Shown in pieces: positions 42,741 through 53,324 of a stretch of 64,000 nt of DNA. The stretch's first letter is position 1. Every line of letters begins with the position of its first letter. Below the pieces are notes generated by a model. The model made no database searches. It had not been told where the DNA came from and saw only the letters and a list, made by a program, of their open reading frames with translations. The translations under genes were made by a program, and so were the position numbers. Source of the stretch: Periplaneta americana (Eukaryota > Arthropoda > Insecta > Blattodea > Blattidae); the NCBI RefSeq assembly GCF_040183065.1, contig NC_091132.1:159748102-159812101 (forward strand), in the 5' to 3' direction.

Positions 42741-42815
42741 TGTCCGGTACCAGGAATCGAACCCGGATTTTGAGCTCTACGTGCTGATACTTTATCCACT
42801 AAGCCATACTGAATT
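42741..42815 (-). repeat. tRNA-like module
   Basis: Minus strand AGTATGGCTTAGTGGATAAA (A box) and CCGGGTTCGATTCCTGG (B box with a pairing T arm). The acceptor stem does not close, so it is called a tRNA-derived element rather than a gene. Confidence 0.5.
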
Positions 42816-42858
42816 CTAGTTCCGATGACGGATTGAATCCTTCTCAGTTTAAATTATA

Positions 42859-43838
42859 CAGTAAAACCTCGATAAGACGCGCCTGCTTATTACCCTATCC
42901 CGTGTAATACGCTTTTTTTTGTCCGGTCCCTGTACATTTCACATATAACACCTTTATAAAATACCCCGTTTGTTGCGCTCAAGCCCCGCATAATACGCTG
43001 TTTTTGTGGAATATTTTCGATGTAATTTTCAGCAATGTACTGTAACAGCAATGAAACATCTTGGTCATTGAACTCACTGGTGCCATTAACCTGAAAAGTA
43101 TTGGTATTCGACCCTTTACCTGCGCACTTAAATCTTCATACTTCATATCTTAGTATGCCCCACTCTCTTGTTACGCTCTCTTATTCAACTCCTTATCTGT
43201 GTGCTTAAAGCCTACATACAGTTACAATACTCCGCCGTCTTGCTAACCCTCTCTCTCAAACAGCATTCCTCACTCGGCCGTAATAAAATTCTGGAAATTT
43301 TTGCTGGGCAGTTTGTGTCTTGAAGTGTCTGTGAATGTGATTACAATGAGTGTTAAACGAAAAGTGCTTTCTGTGTCGGAAAAATTGAAAGTCTTATGAA
43401 AGTACGATGAGACCAGTACTCTTACTCAGAAACAACTCTCTGATTCATTAGGAATCCCATCATCGACATTAAGAACGATAATAAAAAATCGCGACTCAAT
43501 CACTACAGCTGCGACGTCGGGAGGATGTAATCGCAGAAACTGAAGTGTTGTAAACATGAGGACTTGGAGAACACGCACACGGCAAACAACTATAAATGAC
43601 TTTTTTTTTCGAAAGAATTAAGTAAAGTACATAATGTAAATGTCTTTGATGTAGAGTACAGTAATTACATAATGGAGTAATACAGTATTACCTTTCATTA
43701 ATCATGTATTTCAATAAAGAAAAATGCTAATAGATACTGTATATAAGTCAAAATTAGTATACCCGCCTAAAACGTGGTTCCGGTTAATACACGTTTCACA
43801 CCCGGTCCCTTGAACAGCGTCTTATCGGAGTTTTACTG
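42859..43838 (+). mobile_element. pogo/Tigger-like element, internally deleted (980 bp)
   Basis: Ends CAGTAAAACCTCGATAAGAC and complement CAGTAAAACTCCGATAAGAC, each flanked by TA. From 43347 it reads MSVKRKVLSVSEKLKVL, stop, KYDETSTLTQKQLSDSLGIP SSTLRTIIKNR (in two blocks): the N-terminal HTH of CENP-B/pogo-type transposases. The DDE catalytic domain is absent. Confidence 0.8.
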
Positions 43839-44090
43839 TACCTCTGAGTTTCTCTCTGCTGGCCTACTCTCATATACTGTCTCACAGAATATGTGACTAA
43901 GTGGCCAGAATCCAACAGAATGAGCGCCGTCTTGAATCACAAAGTGATTACTTATGCTTATAATATGCTTTATTGTCTAAGCCACATTGGTAAAATTAGG
44001 TGCTTCATGCTATTTAGCAAAATGTGAAACCTTGCCAAAAATAATTGTATTATCATTGGAAGAATTTTCTTCAAAACTTAAGAGCCATAT

Positions 44091-47000
44091 GGGTCATTCC
44101 ATATCAAATCAACAAGGCGCTCAACCCGACCAACTCAGATTTCTTTCAAATTTTGAGGGTTTGTTTTACCTGCCGCTCTAACTAAAACTGCCGAGTTTCA
44201 TATGTCCTGTGCTTTTCGTTTTCTGTCAGTGGCGTTTCAAACATGAAGAAAAATCATATTTTTGTAAGCACGCCGCTTCAATTAAAATTATATATCTCAA
44301 CAATGTCTCCAGATAAATTTACTAAAATTGGGTGATACATTCTTAATATGTGATAGTTTTTATTGCTTATATTGTTTTCTGCATGTATTCAATTACACTA
44401 AAAAAACATGGTGAAACAATTTTCATATATTCATATTTAAAAATGCGGGGGTTCTATTTTAAGGAAAAAAAATATATACTACGCCTCAATTAGTGATATA
44501 ATGAACTGATAAGTTTCAACTTGGAATCATCATAGGTTACAAAGATAAAAATTATTATGTCACTGCAAGTGTAAGCTAACCGTATAAGTCGCGATAATTA
44601 TGTCCCACACATTCGTTGTATTCAATTATATTTGATCATATTCTTGAATGTCGCTATGTAATTTAACATGTATTACATAATTCGAATTTTTAAAATTGTT
44701 ACTTGAAATAAATTACTGTCATATGGATTTTGTTAAACCTGAAGTTCTGTAAGAAATGCTTACGTTTCATTGCTGAGATGAAATAGCCTGATCATCTTTC
44801 CAGACAGGATGCTGCGTTGTTTCAGCTGCATTTTATAACTGCTTAGCAAGTATAATACCCATCCTAAACAGAAGGACTGTATGAAACTTGTGTTCCAGGC
44901 ACTGCGGTGGATTTTGCAAATCAAAGAGCAAGCATTTTTTCCAGTATAGCTTTTTTCAGTCACATAAACGGTATTAATGTCTGGGAGATGATCCATTGTC
45001 CAGTCGTACAATTCCCTAGGTGCAGTTATTTGTTTATCGGATGGTCTCTGTAAATTAGCACATGCCGCAAACCTTTTAAGAGTCCCACCTACATCGCATG
45101 CTCTTTTGCCATGCGATATGCAAAAATAATGCAATTCTGTTGGAAATCCAAAATCTTCTTCATGTAATGTGAGGTTCAGGAAATTTTTTCCTATTTTTAT
45201 ACTGAGCAGAGAATCCTTCGGAGAAATACATAATTTTTGTGGTGAATTACAGATGTTAGTTTTAATGACTCCATTAGATATGTTTTAAACAGATGTACAG
45301 CTGTAGTGTCATATTTCGGGCAGTGTGAAATTATTACCAGATTTTTAATAGAGACTGTATCGGATGACGATTGGTTATAATATATTACGAAAGTATGAAT
45401 GGTTGTCTGCACATTAGTCCTATGATATGACTGAATTTCATCTTGGATTACGAAACAATAGTTTTCAGCGAAGTCGCATAACACAACAAGCTGGCATGGC
45501 TGTAGAAATGATTTCATATCACGTAGAAACTTACTTTGTTCAGATGATATACATTTTTATTTTTTATTTTTTATCCAATGCCACCAGGTTGTTTTTTCGA
45601 CATTTCTGGTCTTCTCTCCTGGCCGTGGCTTAGTTGTAACCCAGATATAAATGATAGATGATATAAATGAGTGAGTCAGTAAATCAAGTTTCTCCAAGAG
45701 ACAGTCGAAAAATTTGTCTGTGTGTTTCATTATGGTCTCAAGCATTGATTGGTCAGTAGTTGTCCACTGCTTGTATGGCACTGATTCACTGAAGTTTTAT
45801 ATGAAACATTTCTCTAAACCCTCTCTTATTTTGAATGGTTCAGGACATTCTGCACATTTCCTGAACAAGCAATTTATATGAGGAGGATTGCACATCATAG
45901 TAGCCAAGAAATGTTGATAAGTTGGAAAGTATAAAGAAATATTTTCTAGAAATCCACGTAGACCTGAAACTTTAATAAATTGCTTCCGGCATAAGTTTTA
46001 CATTCTGATAAGGACACAAACACAGACAGTATAGTTCCACTAACTCCAGCTAGAATACAATTTCTTGGTCAGGGTTAGAATTTTTAAACACTGCATATAA
46101 TTAATTTCTGCTCATGTGATTTACTCCCTGATTCTTTAATCACAACAAATATTTCTTACCAGGCATTATTCTACTTATCTCGTCAGAACAGAATTCTTTA
46201 ACTTTACCGGCAACAGCCGCGAGCAAGGGTTTTCCAGGTTTCGGATTTAGTGAACACAAAATTCCCTTTCCCTTTGCCACAACTTTTGCTTTCCGAATTA
46301 TGTATTCAAAAGCTGAAAGAAACTCTTTTTTTTTGTATTATTTACGCTCCAGCTTTTAGGTAGTAGTGTTAAAATGGTGATTTTCTCACTTTTACCTGAA
46401 TTTTGAAAATTTTCCTGCAACTGAGACAAAATTTCAGAATCAGAAAGGTCCTGGTTCCTCGGCATCTTTAATATCGAAGACTTTATCTTTTACAATATTT
46501 TCAAATTTCTGTCTCTTATATTTCTCTTGTTGTAGACTTTCTTGTTTAATAAGGGACATACCTTGGCCAAAAAGACTTGTATTTAATGAACTTATATTTG
46601 CTGTAGAGTCGACGTATTCTTCATTACTAGAGTCATTATGAGGTTTCTGCGTAATAGCATCATATTATATTTTTATTTCTTTGCGACACATAGCGTACAC
46701 CTTTTGTTCCTGTTTTAAATCAGGAAATACATGAAGCATCCACGATATAACACTTCTTAAATTTTTCCTCTAATTACAATGCCCTGATTTCTCGAAGGGA
46801 TTGCAGCAAACATAGGCCTATAAATTAAAACGCGACTCTATTACATCGCACAAAACTACCACATACTACAAAAACTAACGACACTGCACTTGAAACAGAT
46901 TGCACGTTTTGTATAAATTGAAGACTGTATAAACTGCCACTCATGACGGCCTGACAGATCGATGACGCAGCTTATCAGACAAGTACGAACTCGTGCGCAT

Positions 47001-47526
47001 GCAGTGTTGGTGTATGACTGGTTTAAGTGCTACAAACCAATACATTGATATATTTTTTTACTGATATTCCTGAAACGTTTCCAAAATGAAACTTACACCA
47101 AGGGGAGAATGCTCTTACCTCTATAACATATATTTTTCGCGAAATAATTTATGTCCCGCATTTATAGATATTCAATGTTAAAATGTGTTTCACGTGACTA
47201 TTCAATAAAGAATTCATTACTTTGATGCAAACCTATTTTTATTGAAACATATGATCCATTAGCTTTAAAATAAGCCCAAGTTTAAGATTCTACCTCTATT
47301 AGAAGAGAAGTTATGAATTATTTTTGTTGACATAGTATGCGACATTTTTACATTTTTTCTCGTATTGACAGAATTGCTGTATGGATATCGTGCATTATTG
47401 AGGGCTCAAATTTTACATAATTAATTAACTTAAGGTTCTTTACCATCCCACCAAATTTAATGAAAATCTGAGGTGTTCGGGTTCAAAAGTTCACTTTTTT
47501 TGTGTTGATTTGTCATGGAATGGCCC
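44091..47526 (-). mobile_element. 3.4-kb TIR DNA transposon of unassigned superfamily
   Basis: Left end GGGTCATTCCATATCAAATC and complement of the right end GGGCCATTCCATGACAAATC, followed in both arms by a second conserved block (CAACCCGACCAACTCAGATT against GAACCCGAACACCTCAGATT), giving TIRs of about 70-85 bp. ATAT flanks both ends (44087-44090, 47527-47530); because ATAT is self-complementary it may be part of the TIR. The interior carries a long minus-strand coding remnant (44750-46740). It lies in intron 3 of the zinc-finger gene. Confidence 0.65.
44750..46740 (-). pseudogene. Large transposon-encoded protein, heavily mutated, family unnamed
   Basis: Read in order on the minus strand with repeated frameshifts and stops: MLHVFPDLKQEQKVYAMCRK; VVAKGKGILCSLNPKPGKPL; VKEFCSDEISRIMPGKKY; VPYKQWTTTDQSMLETIMKH (GTG-coded V, then the frame of 45781-45557); LVVLCDFAENYCFVIQDEIQ; LNLTLHEEDFGFPTELHYFC; ISHGKRACDVGGTLKRFAAC; ASLQRP-like ANLQRPSDKQI. 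From memory these blocks (DFAENY, SHGK..CD..GGT.KR) recur in many long 'uncharacterized' proteins of arthropods and cnidarians, which suggests a widespread transposon protein. Acidic residues in LVVLCDFAEN and the CD of SHGKxxCD are candidate catalytic positions, by inference only. Confidence 0.5.
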
Positions 47527-47719
47527 ATATAGCACTTTAAATTTAGGCTATTCTGCTATACAGAAATAAGCAATAAATAGCAAGCAGACAGATTTACTGT
47601 CCTCACTGTAAACCAAAATTTGCAGTCAACACAGTTATACAAAGAAGGCTTCTGTGACGAAAGGAATGCAAGTTAAACATTGGAAAGAAGAGCCAGCACA
47701 CCCAATGAGCTCCACTCAC

Positions 47720-47851
47720 CTCAGCTTCACACTTCACCACATTATTGGGCAATATAATTTCTTCAAATCTTATCTCTGAATTGTGTTCGTAGCTGTCGTC
47801 CACGCATACCTCCTTTATGCTAGTCACATGCAGATCCAATAAATTCCCTTC
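47720..47851 (-). CDS. Zinc-finger gene, exon 3 (EGNLLDL exon, copy 2)
   Basis: Forty-four codons between acceptor gttccgcag and donor gtgagt. The peptide begins EGNLLDLHVTSIKEVC and ends VVKCEAE. It is homologous to exon 2 and, like it, is phase 0 on both sides, so including, skipping or swapping it would not disturb the frame. No stop, frameshift or splice-site damage is visible, which argues that the exon is under selection rather than a dead duplicate. Confidence 0.75.
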
Positions 47852-47859
47852 CTGCGGAA

Positions 47860-48340
47860 CACAGAGACATCATGGATGAGTAATATATTACAATCTGATA
47901 GATGCTGATCACAAGTGTTACAGGTACACTCCGGGTCTGCATGCCAGTGCTTCAATACTAGGCCTACTTGCAACACAGAAGAGAACTTACGGAAATTATT
48001 GAAGGGAAAATACACAACAGATTTCAAATGCAGCTTATGAAGGAGGAAAGGTAATATCCCACTTGTGAGATTCAATAAATTACAACCAAATCTGTAATGA
48101 CGTACAGTTCATATTATACGATGGTTTATATACAATGACTGTAATGTTTTCTTATTCCATTTGGCTATGGTTGCCATATGTCCAGGTTTTTCCGAACATG
48201 TCATATTTTTTTAGAGTTCAATTTTTCGTTCACGCAGGTTTTTAGATTTTGGCTAATTGTTCGGGAGAAGTTGAAAATAAAAGGTTTCTGCGAATATCAT
48301 GGATGTAAACTCAACCAGCATTTTATAGCTTATCAAATGT
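47860..48340. other. Intronic stretch with no recognised feature
   Basis: No repeat boundary or exon supported. Confidence 0.4.
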
Positions 48341-48344
48341 ATAT

Positions 48345-48410
48345 ACTTACTTACTCATGGCTTACAAGGAACCCAGAGGTTCACTGCCGCCGTCACATAA
48401 GTTTGCTATA
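48345..48410 (-). mobile_element. RTE-like LINE, short 3-prime end fragment
   Basis: ACTTACTCATGGCTTACAAG GAACCCAGAGGTTCACTGCC (in two blocks) is the complement of the 3-prime end of the LINEs at 1025-2310 and 11098-11840. Only about 65 bp remain. Confidence 0.75.
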
Positions 48411-48879
48411 TAAGGGGGAAAAAACAAGAATCTCAACTCCTGGATCTATTACCAAAAGCTGATGTCGAGAACTATAAACTTAATGCTTAGTATGTTGCGC
48501 ATATGTTTGAAGACAGCAGATACTGGAAGAATAAACTGACAATGGCTATCATAATAATCATTGACGATCTCTCTCCCGAGCAAGGGAAATAAAAAAGATA
48601 CACTGTTGTAACTCATGAAATAATCCTTCAATAGATGTTTTTTATTCTTGCACGTTTGCCTTTATTTAAAAAAAAGAGTCAGTAAGGCTATGGTACTATA
48701 ATTCTGACGAAAGTGGATCTCTCGTGGCCATAGACGTGCTCTCGAATCTGCTGTAAGCATTTGTATGATAGCAAGTCCCAAAAGAGTCTCATACAAACGC
48801 CTGAAGAGGTAGCATATACAATCTGTCAACATTATCTGAAACTACCTCTACTGCATACAACATTTCTGGCATTACGATA

Positions 48880-49230
48880 TGTGGACCTCCAGAAACAGAT
48901 CACAATGTTTCATTCCACAGAAAAAAAAAATGTTATGTTTTATTTAACGACGCTCGCAACTGCAGAGGTTACATCAGCGTCGCCGGATGTGTCGGAATTT
49001 TGTCCCGCAGGAGTTCTTTTACATGCCAGTAAATCTACTGACATGAGCCTGTCTCATTTAAGCACACTTAAATGCCATCGACCTGGCCCACGATCGAACC
49101 CACAATCTTGGGCATAGAAGGCCAGCGCTATACCAACCCGCCAACCAGGTCGACTTCATTCCACAGATGCTACAGGAAAACAACATGGACATGGTGGTCC
49201 AGCAGGACTGTGCATCACTTCACAGAGTTA
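48880..49230 (+). pseudogene. Possible Tc1/mariner transposase relic split by a SINE
   Basis: Joining across the SINE-A at 48922-49154, the downstream frame reads QMLQENNMDMVVQQDCASLH, resembling the second catalytic block (QQD..-H) of Tc1/mariner-type transposases. Too short for certainty. Confidence 0.3.
48922..49154 (-). mobile_element. SINE-A copy 3 with perfect 13-bp target duplication
   Basis: Minus strand, same head, body and 3-prime hairpin as 20413-20639. Flanks TTCATTCCACAGA at 48909-48921 and 49155-49167. Immediately next to the 3-prime end is a run of about ten A on the plus strand (T on the element strand). Confidence 0.88.
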
Positions 49231-49234
49231 GTCA

Positions 49235-49990
49235 GTTAGTGGGGTTTAAAAAGAGAGCGTCAGCTACTGTGGCTATTTGCGCCATTATCTAAAATCTCCA
49301 GAAAACTGAAACACGATACAATAACCAGAATGCTTAAAAGAACTAAAAAGCATCGCCACTGTTAAAACGAGGTACACAAATGCAGTTTGAACTAGGTAAT
49401 GCATAAAAATCATAAAAGTGAGCAGTTCTCGCGCCCTAGCTAGTATTTAAAAAGAAACAATAAAATAATAAAACAAATGCCACCCGAAATAAATTATCTG
49501 GTGCATTTCTAAAATACTCGGATGTAAAAGGTCCGAATGTCAAGTTTCTTAAAAACATATAGGCCTATTAAGCAACAAATGTAACCTCTGGATGTAAAGG
49601 GACCGGAGGATAACTAAAATGGGTCAATAAAAACTAAATCACCCTGTCAAGTCCTGTGTTCGATAAAAATCTCAGAACTGCACTTGTACAATTAAAATCA
49701 TTTTCAAGAGCGTCACATAGAGTAGGCCAAATTCCATATTGCCGACAGACACAGTCATATTTTGTTCACATATGAGAACCAGACAGCTGTCGGAGAGTAA
49801 AAATATACAACTCATCCAATCTTCAGGGCAGTGATAACCAAAAGCTGTGTCGCGAAACATGCCCCTGTCTCCACTCAAGCGTAACCATGACATCATATCA
49901 CCACCCTCTGTTTACAGCCATCACTAAGATATAAGTAAAGACATTTATCAGCAGCGGACGTACGCATGTAATTTTAGAAGTGTGTAGGAT
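49235..49990. other. Intronic stretch with no recognised feature
   Basis: No supported feature. Confidence 0.4.
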
Positions 49991-49992
49991 TA

Positions 49993-50598
49993 GTACATTA
50001 TGCAACGAACCTATAATGATAGTAATTAAGACGCAAGTATGTTTGTTTATGAAACGAGCGCAAGGGAGTTTCATAATTTTCATACGAGCGTCTTAATTAC
50101 CATTAGAGGCCAGTTTCATACGACTTTTTATGCTCGACCATATTTATAACTTGAAATTATTCAGAAGTATCACTTTATTTGTTTCTGACTCAAGATCGGA
50201 AGTGACCTTGCGCATAGCTCGTGTGAGATGTGCGCAGACGCGAAAGTATTGATTTTTTTCGAGGAACAATAACGTCATTGACCTTGATGTAGAGAATAAC
50301 ATGAACTAATTTTGGTATAACCTGGATATTGATTTAGAATTGAAAAACGAGACGACAAATGGAATTTATTTGAATATTATTTACAATTAACGCTAATTAT
50401 TATAGTAACAGAACATAACCTTCTGCGACAGTATTGGATTTCCAGCCTCCGTGACGTTTCCCTCGTTGTCTTTCCATTGCATATCCGAGAATAATCAAAA
50501 ACCTGAACTTTAATGAATAGGTGTACTTTAATGAGGTCCATTAAAGGACTGCTACCAGGTGTATAATTACTACATTTCGGCATGGTCGAGCATAAAAT
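49993..50598 (-). mobile_element. Palindromic non-autonomous element, copy 2
   Basis: Inverted copy of 4124-4580: begins TAGTACATTATGCAACGA, holds the AATTAAGACGC palindrome (50020-50100), then TTTTTATGCTCGACCAT, and closes with ATGGTCGAGCATAAAA at 50597. The central part is longer and diverged from copy 1. Confidence 0.65.
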
Positions 50599-50814
50599 AT
50601 GTTCCGATGTCTTTTCGAAAACAGACAATAAGTAAAAACGTAATTTTAAGGAGCATGGAAGGAAAAGTATATATTTTGTGCAGATGGCAAAAATATGAGA
50701 TACTTAATTTGTTGTAAAATTTTAAATGAAGTAAAAAAGAACAATGTATGTTGTCATTATTTTTCTTCTTATGAAACCTAGCACGCCCTTACCTGTAACT
50801 TGAATAATAAACGA

Positions 50815-51420
50815 ACAATAAAAAGTAACGGCTTATATGTTTTAATTGGGGTAAAATACATCGACGTTTTTTTTCGACGTATGTAGTGTAATTTGATCAT
50901 TTCATTAATAAAAAAACAATAAAAATATCGGCTTCTATTTTTAATCAGTGTAAAATACTTACACGTTTTTTTCTACATATGTGGTGTAATTTGAATATTT
51001 CATTAATAAATAAACAATAAAAAGTATCGGCTTCTATGTTTTAATCAGTGTAAAATACTTACACGATTTTTTTCTACGTATGTGGTGTAATTTGAACATT
51101 TCATTAATAAATAAACAATAAAAAGTATTGGCTTCTATGTTTTAATCAGTGCAAAATACTCACACGTTTTTTTTTCTACGTATGTGGTGTAATTTGAACA
51201 TTTCATTAATAAATAAACAATAAAAAGTAACGGCTTCTATGTTTTAATCAGTGTAAAATACTTCCACGTTTTTTTTCTATGTATGTAGTGTAATTTGAAT
51301 ATTTCATTAATAAATAAACAATAAAAAATATCGGCTTCTATGTCTTAAACGGAGTGAAATACTTCAACGTTCTTTTGAAGTATGTAGTGCAATTTACAAC
51401 TTCGTGACCAGTCTGGTACG
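50815..51420. repeat. Tandem array of about six 101-bp units
   Basis: The word ACAATAAAAAGTATCGGC or a close variant starts at 50815, 50916, 51014, 51115, 51217 and 51318 (periods 98-102). Each unit also contains TTTCTACGTATGTGGTGTAA and CATTTCATTAATAAATAAAC. The third to fifth units are the most alike. Confidence 0.9.
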
Positions 51421-52039
51421 TTTTTCTAATTTCAAATATCTGCTGATGTAAAGTACACGCTCTTTCTATGGTAAATAAGAAAATAAATTTATTTTATTTT
51501 ATTAATAATACAAAAATAATTAATAGGAGGATAAAAAATTAACATGTATAGTTAATAAATAGAAGAATATTATATTGCTTTCGTTTTTGGTCACAGTCCG
51601 TCTCTGCACTGTTATTCACTGCATTACCTGAAGAGATACCCACTCCACCCCTCTCCCTGCGATAGTGGTGTGCGGGTTGCAATTCTATTACGTCAGAATT
51701 TCGTGGTGTTTGGCAGCCACTGCTTTAGGGTAAAGTCAATAATGGAAACATTTTGTGATAGACATGAGGACATAATCGATACTAGTAGATTACCAGCAAG
51801 TACAGTATATGATTCAAATAAACTAACAGGATTAGTAAAATAATTAAGTTAAAAATTATAAAAGGTAAAAAATATCTCTTTCGATGCAAACAAGATAATT
51901 AATATCATTTAGTAATCACTCAGCATCGCAGTCTCTATGACAAAAGTGAGGTGAAAAGGAGTCACAAATGACAACAGGACGAAGAAATTGAATGAGAGCA
52001 ACCAATACATTCGCTGGTCACCTGACTGTAGCAACCACA

Positions 52040-52740
52040 TCATCCAATATTGTATTGTATTGTATTGTATTTATTAACATTCCATGGTATTCATACATGC
52101 TTACAGCTAGAATATGGAACAAGTCAAAAAACTTAATACTATTATAAAGTCTTAATTTATAGTCACAGTCTAGATGAAATATATACAGACGAGATTTACA
52201 ATATAGTCTACTAGTGCAACACGAAGTTTTAGTATCAATTTCATGAAGTGTTATTGAATGTCATGAATTCACCTACAGAATAGAAGGCGTGAAAAATTAG
52301 GTACTTCTTTAATTTGGCCCTAAATAATTTCATGTTTTGAGTATGGAGTATGAAAGTCATTTTTTGACGTGTATTTATGCCATGAACTATTGAATTAGTT
52401 ACAAAGTTTTCACGATTACATATGAGGAAGATTATTAATGAAGATATACTGACAAGCCATGGGCATTATTTATAGTTGTTTGAAAATAGCCCTACACGAT
52501 TGCCTAGATTTGGCACCTACTATTATTCTAATTACTCTTTTATGTAATAGAAATATCCTGTTACTATCTGTGGAATTTCTCCAGAATATTATTCCAAAAC
52601 TCATTACCGAGTGCAAGTATGCGAAGTATATTGTTTTTAAGGTATTGATTTTTACTATCTTTTGCATAGATCTAATAGCAAAACAAGCTGAATTTAGTTT
52701 GGGGGTAATTTCTTGAATATGATTTTTCCAATTTAACACA
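52040..52740 (-). mobile_element. Jockey/CR1-type LINE 3-prime end with TACAA tail
   Basis: The minus-strand frame at 52739-52470 reads LNWKNHIQEITPKLNSACFA, IRSMQKIVKINTLKTIYFAY and HSVMSFGIIFWRNS, which is the thumb/connection region after RT of Jockey/CR1-type LINEs (W..HI..I..KL......R......L...Y.A...S...YG...W). About 400 bp of UTR follows, ending in TACAA repeats near 52050 (plus-strand TTGTA). It sits 95 bp from exon 2 of the zinc-finger gene. Confidence 0.75.
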
Positions 52741-52833
52741 TTATCGACTTTTAAGCCAAGAAATTTGGTTGTTGTTGTTTCTAAATAAGAGAGAGAGAAC
52801 TACCGACCAACACACTTCATAAACTGCACTCAC

Positions 52834-52971
52834 CTCAGCTTCACTCTTCAGCATGGGAAAGTCAACTGACGCTGAAGTTTCCTCAAATTGTATCTCTGAT
52901 TTCACGTCATATCTGTGGTCTATACTTTCAGTTTTTATTTTAGTGACGTCCAAATCTAATAAATTCCCTTC
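52834..52971 (-). CDS. Zinc-finger gene, exon 2 (EGNLLDL exon, copy 1)
   Basis: Forty-six codons bounded by acceptor tatttgcag and donor gtgagt. The peptide starts EGNLLDLDVTKIKTES and ends LKSEAE; it is rich in acidic residues and lysine and has no known fold. It is phase 0 at both ends. About half of its residues match exon 3 (47720-47851), including EGNLLDL at the start, SEI-FEE in the middle and EAE at the end. The two exons therefore arose by duplication and could be used together or alternatively. Confidence 0.78.
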
Positions 52972-53324
52972 CTGCAAATAAAAAAGAAAATAATTAAACA
53001 ATACATCACATAAAAAGTTGTACTCGAAAATCCCGAGACTATTTATAAAGTCCGTCCACACTATTATTAATGGTGATGTCAACGAAAGCACGTGTGCCTA
53101 TTCCAAAACCAATACTACATATGAAAAGCGTCGTAACACAGTACATAAGAGTAAAAGAAAAGATTTATTGCATGATATTTTGTTGGCGGAATGATGACAA
53201 GGATTCAAAATACAATATAAAGGTTAATGTTATTCTAAATATGTTATTACTGATTCAGTTTTAAATTATTTAATAGTTCACCTAAAAATCAATGCAAGTA
53301 AGAAAAAGTCCAAGATTTATGTTT

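Noticed and set aside
42741-42815. Functional tRNA gene
   Set aside because: A and B boxes are good but the acceptor stem does not pair and there is no clear terminator.
45197-45517. Host gene exons in the 44.7-46.7 kb minus-strand coding region
   Set aside because: Frame is broken many times and the region lies within a pair of terminal inverted repeats.
50815-51420. CRISPR-like array from the 101-bp periodicity
   Set aside because: The whole unit is conserved, with no variable spacers; it is a tandem repeat.
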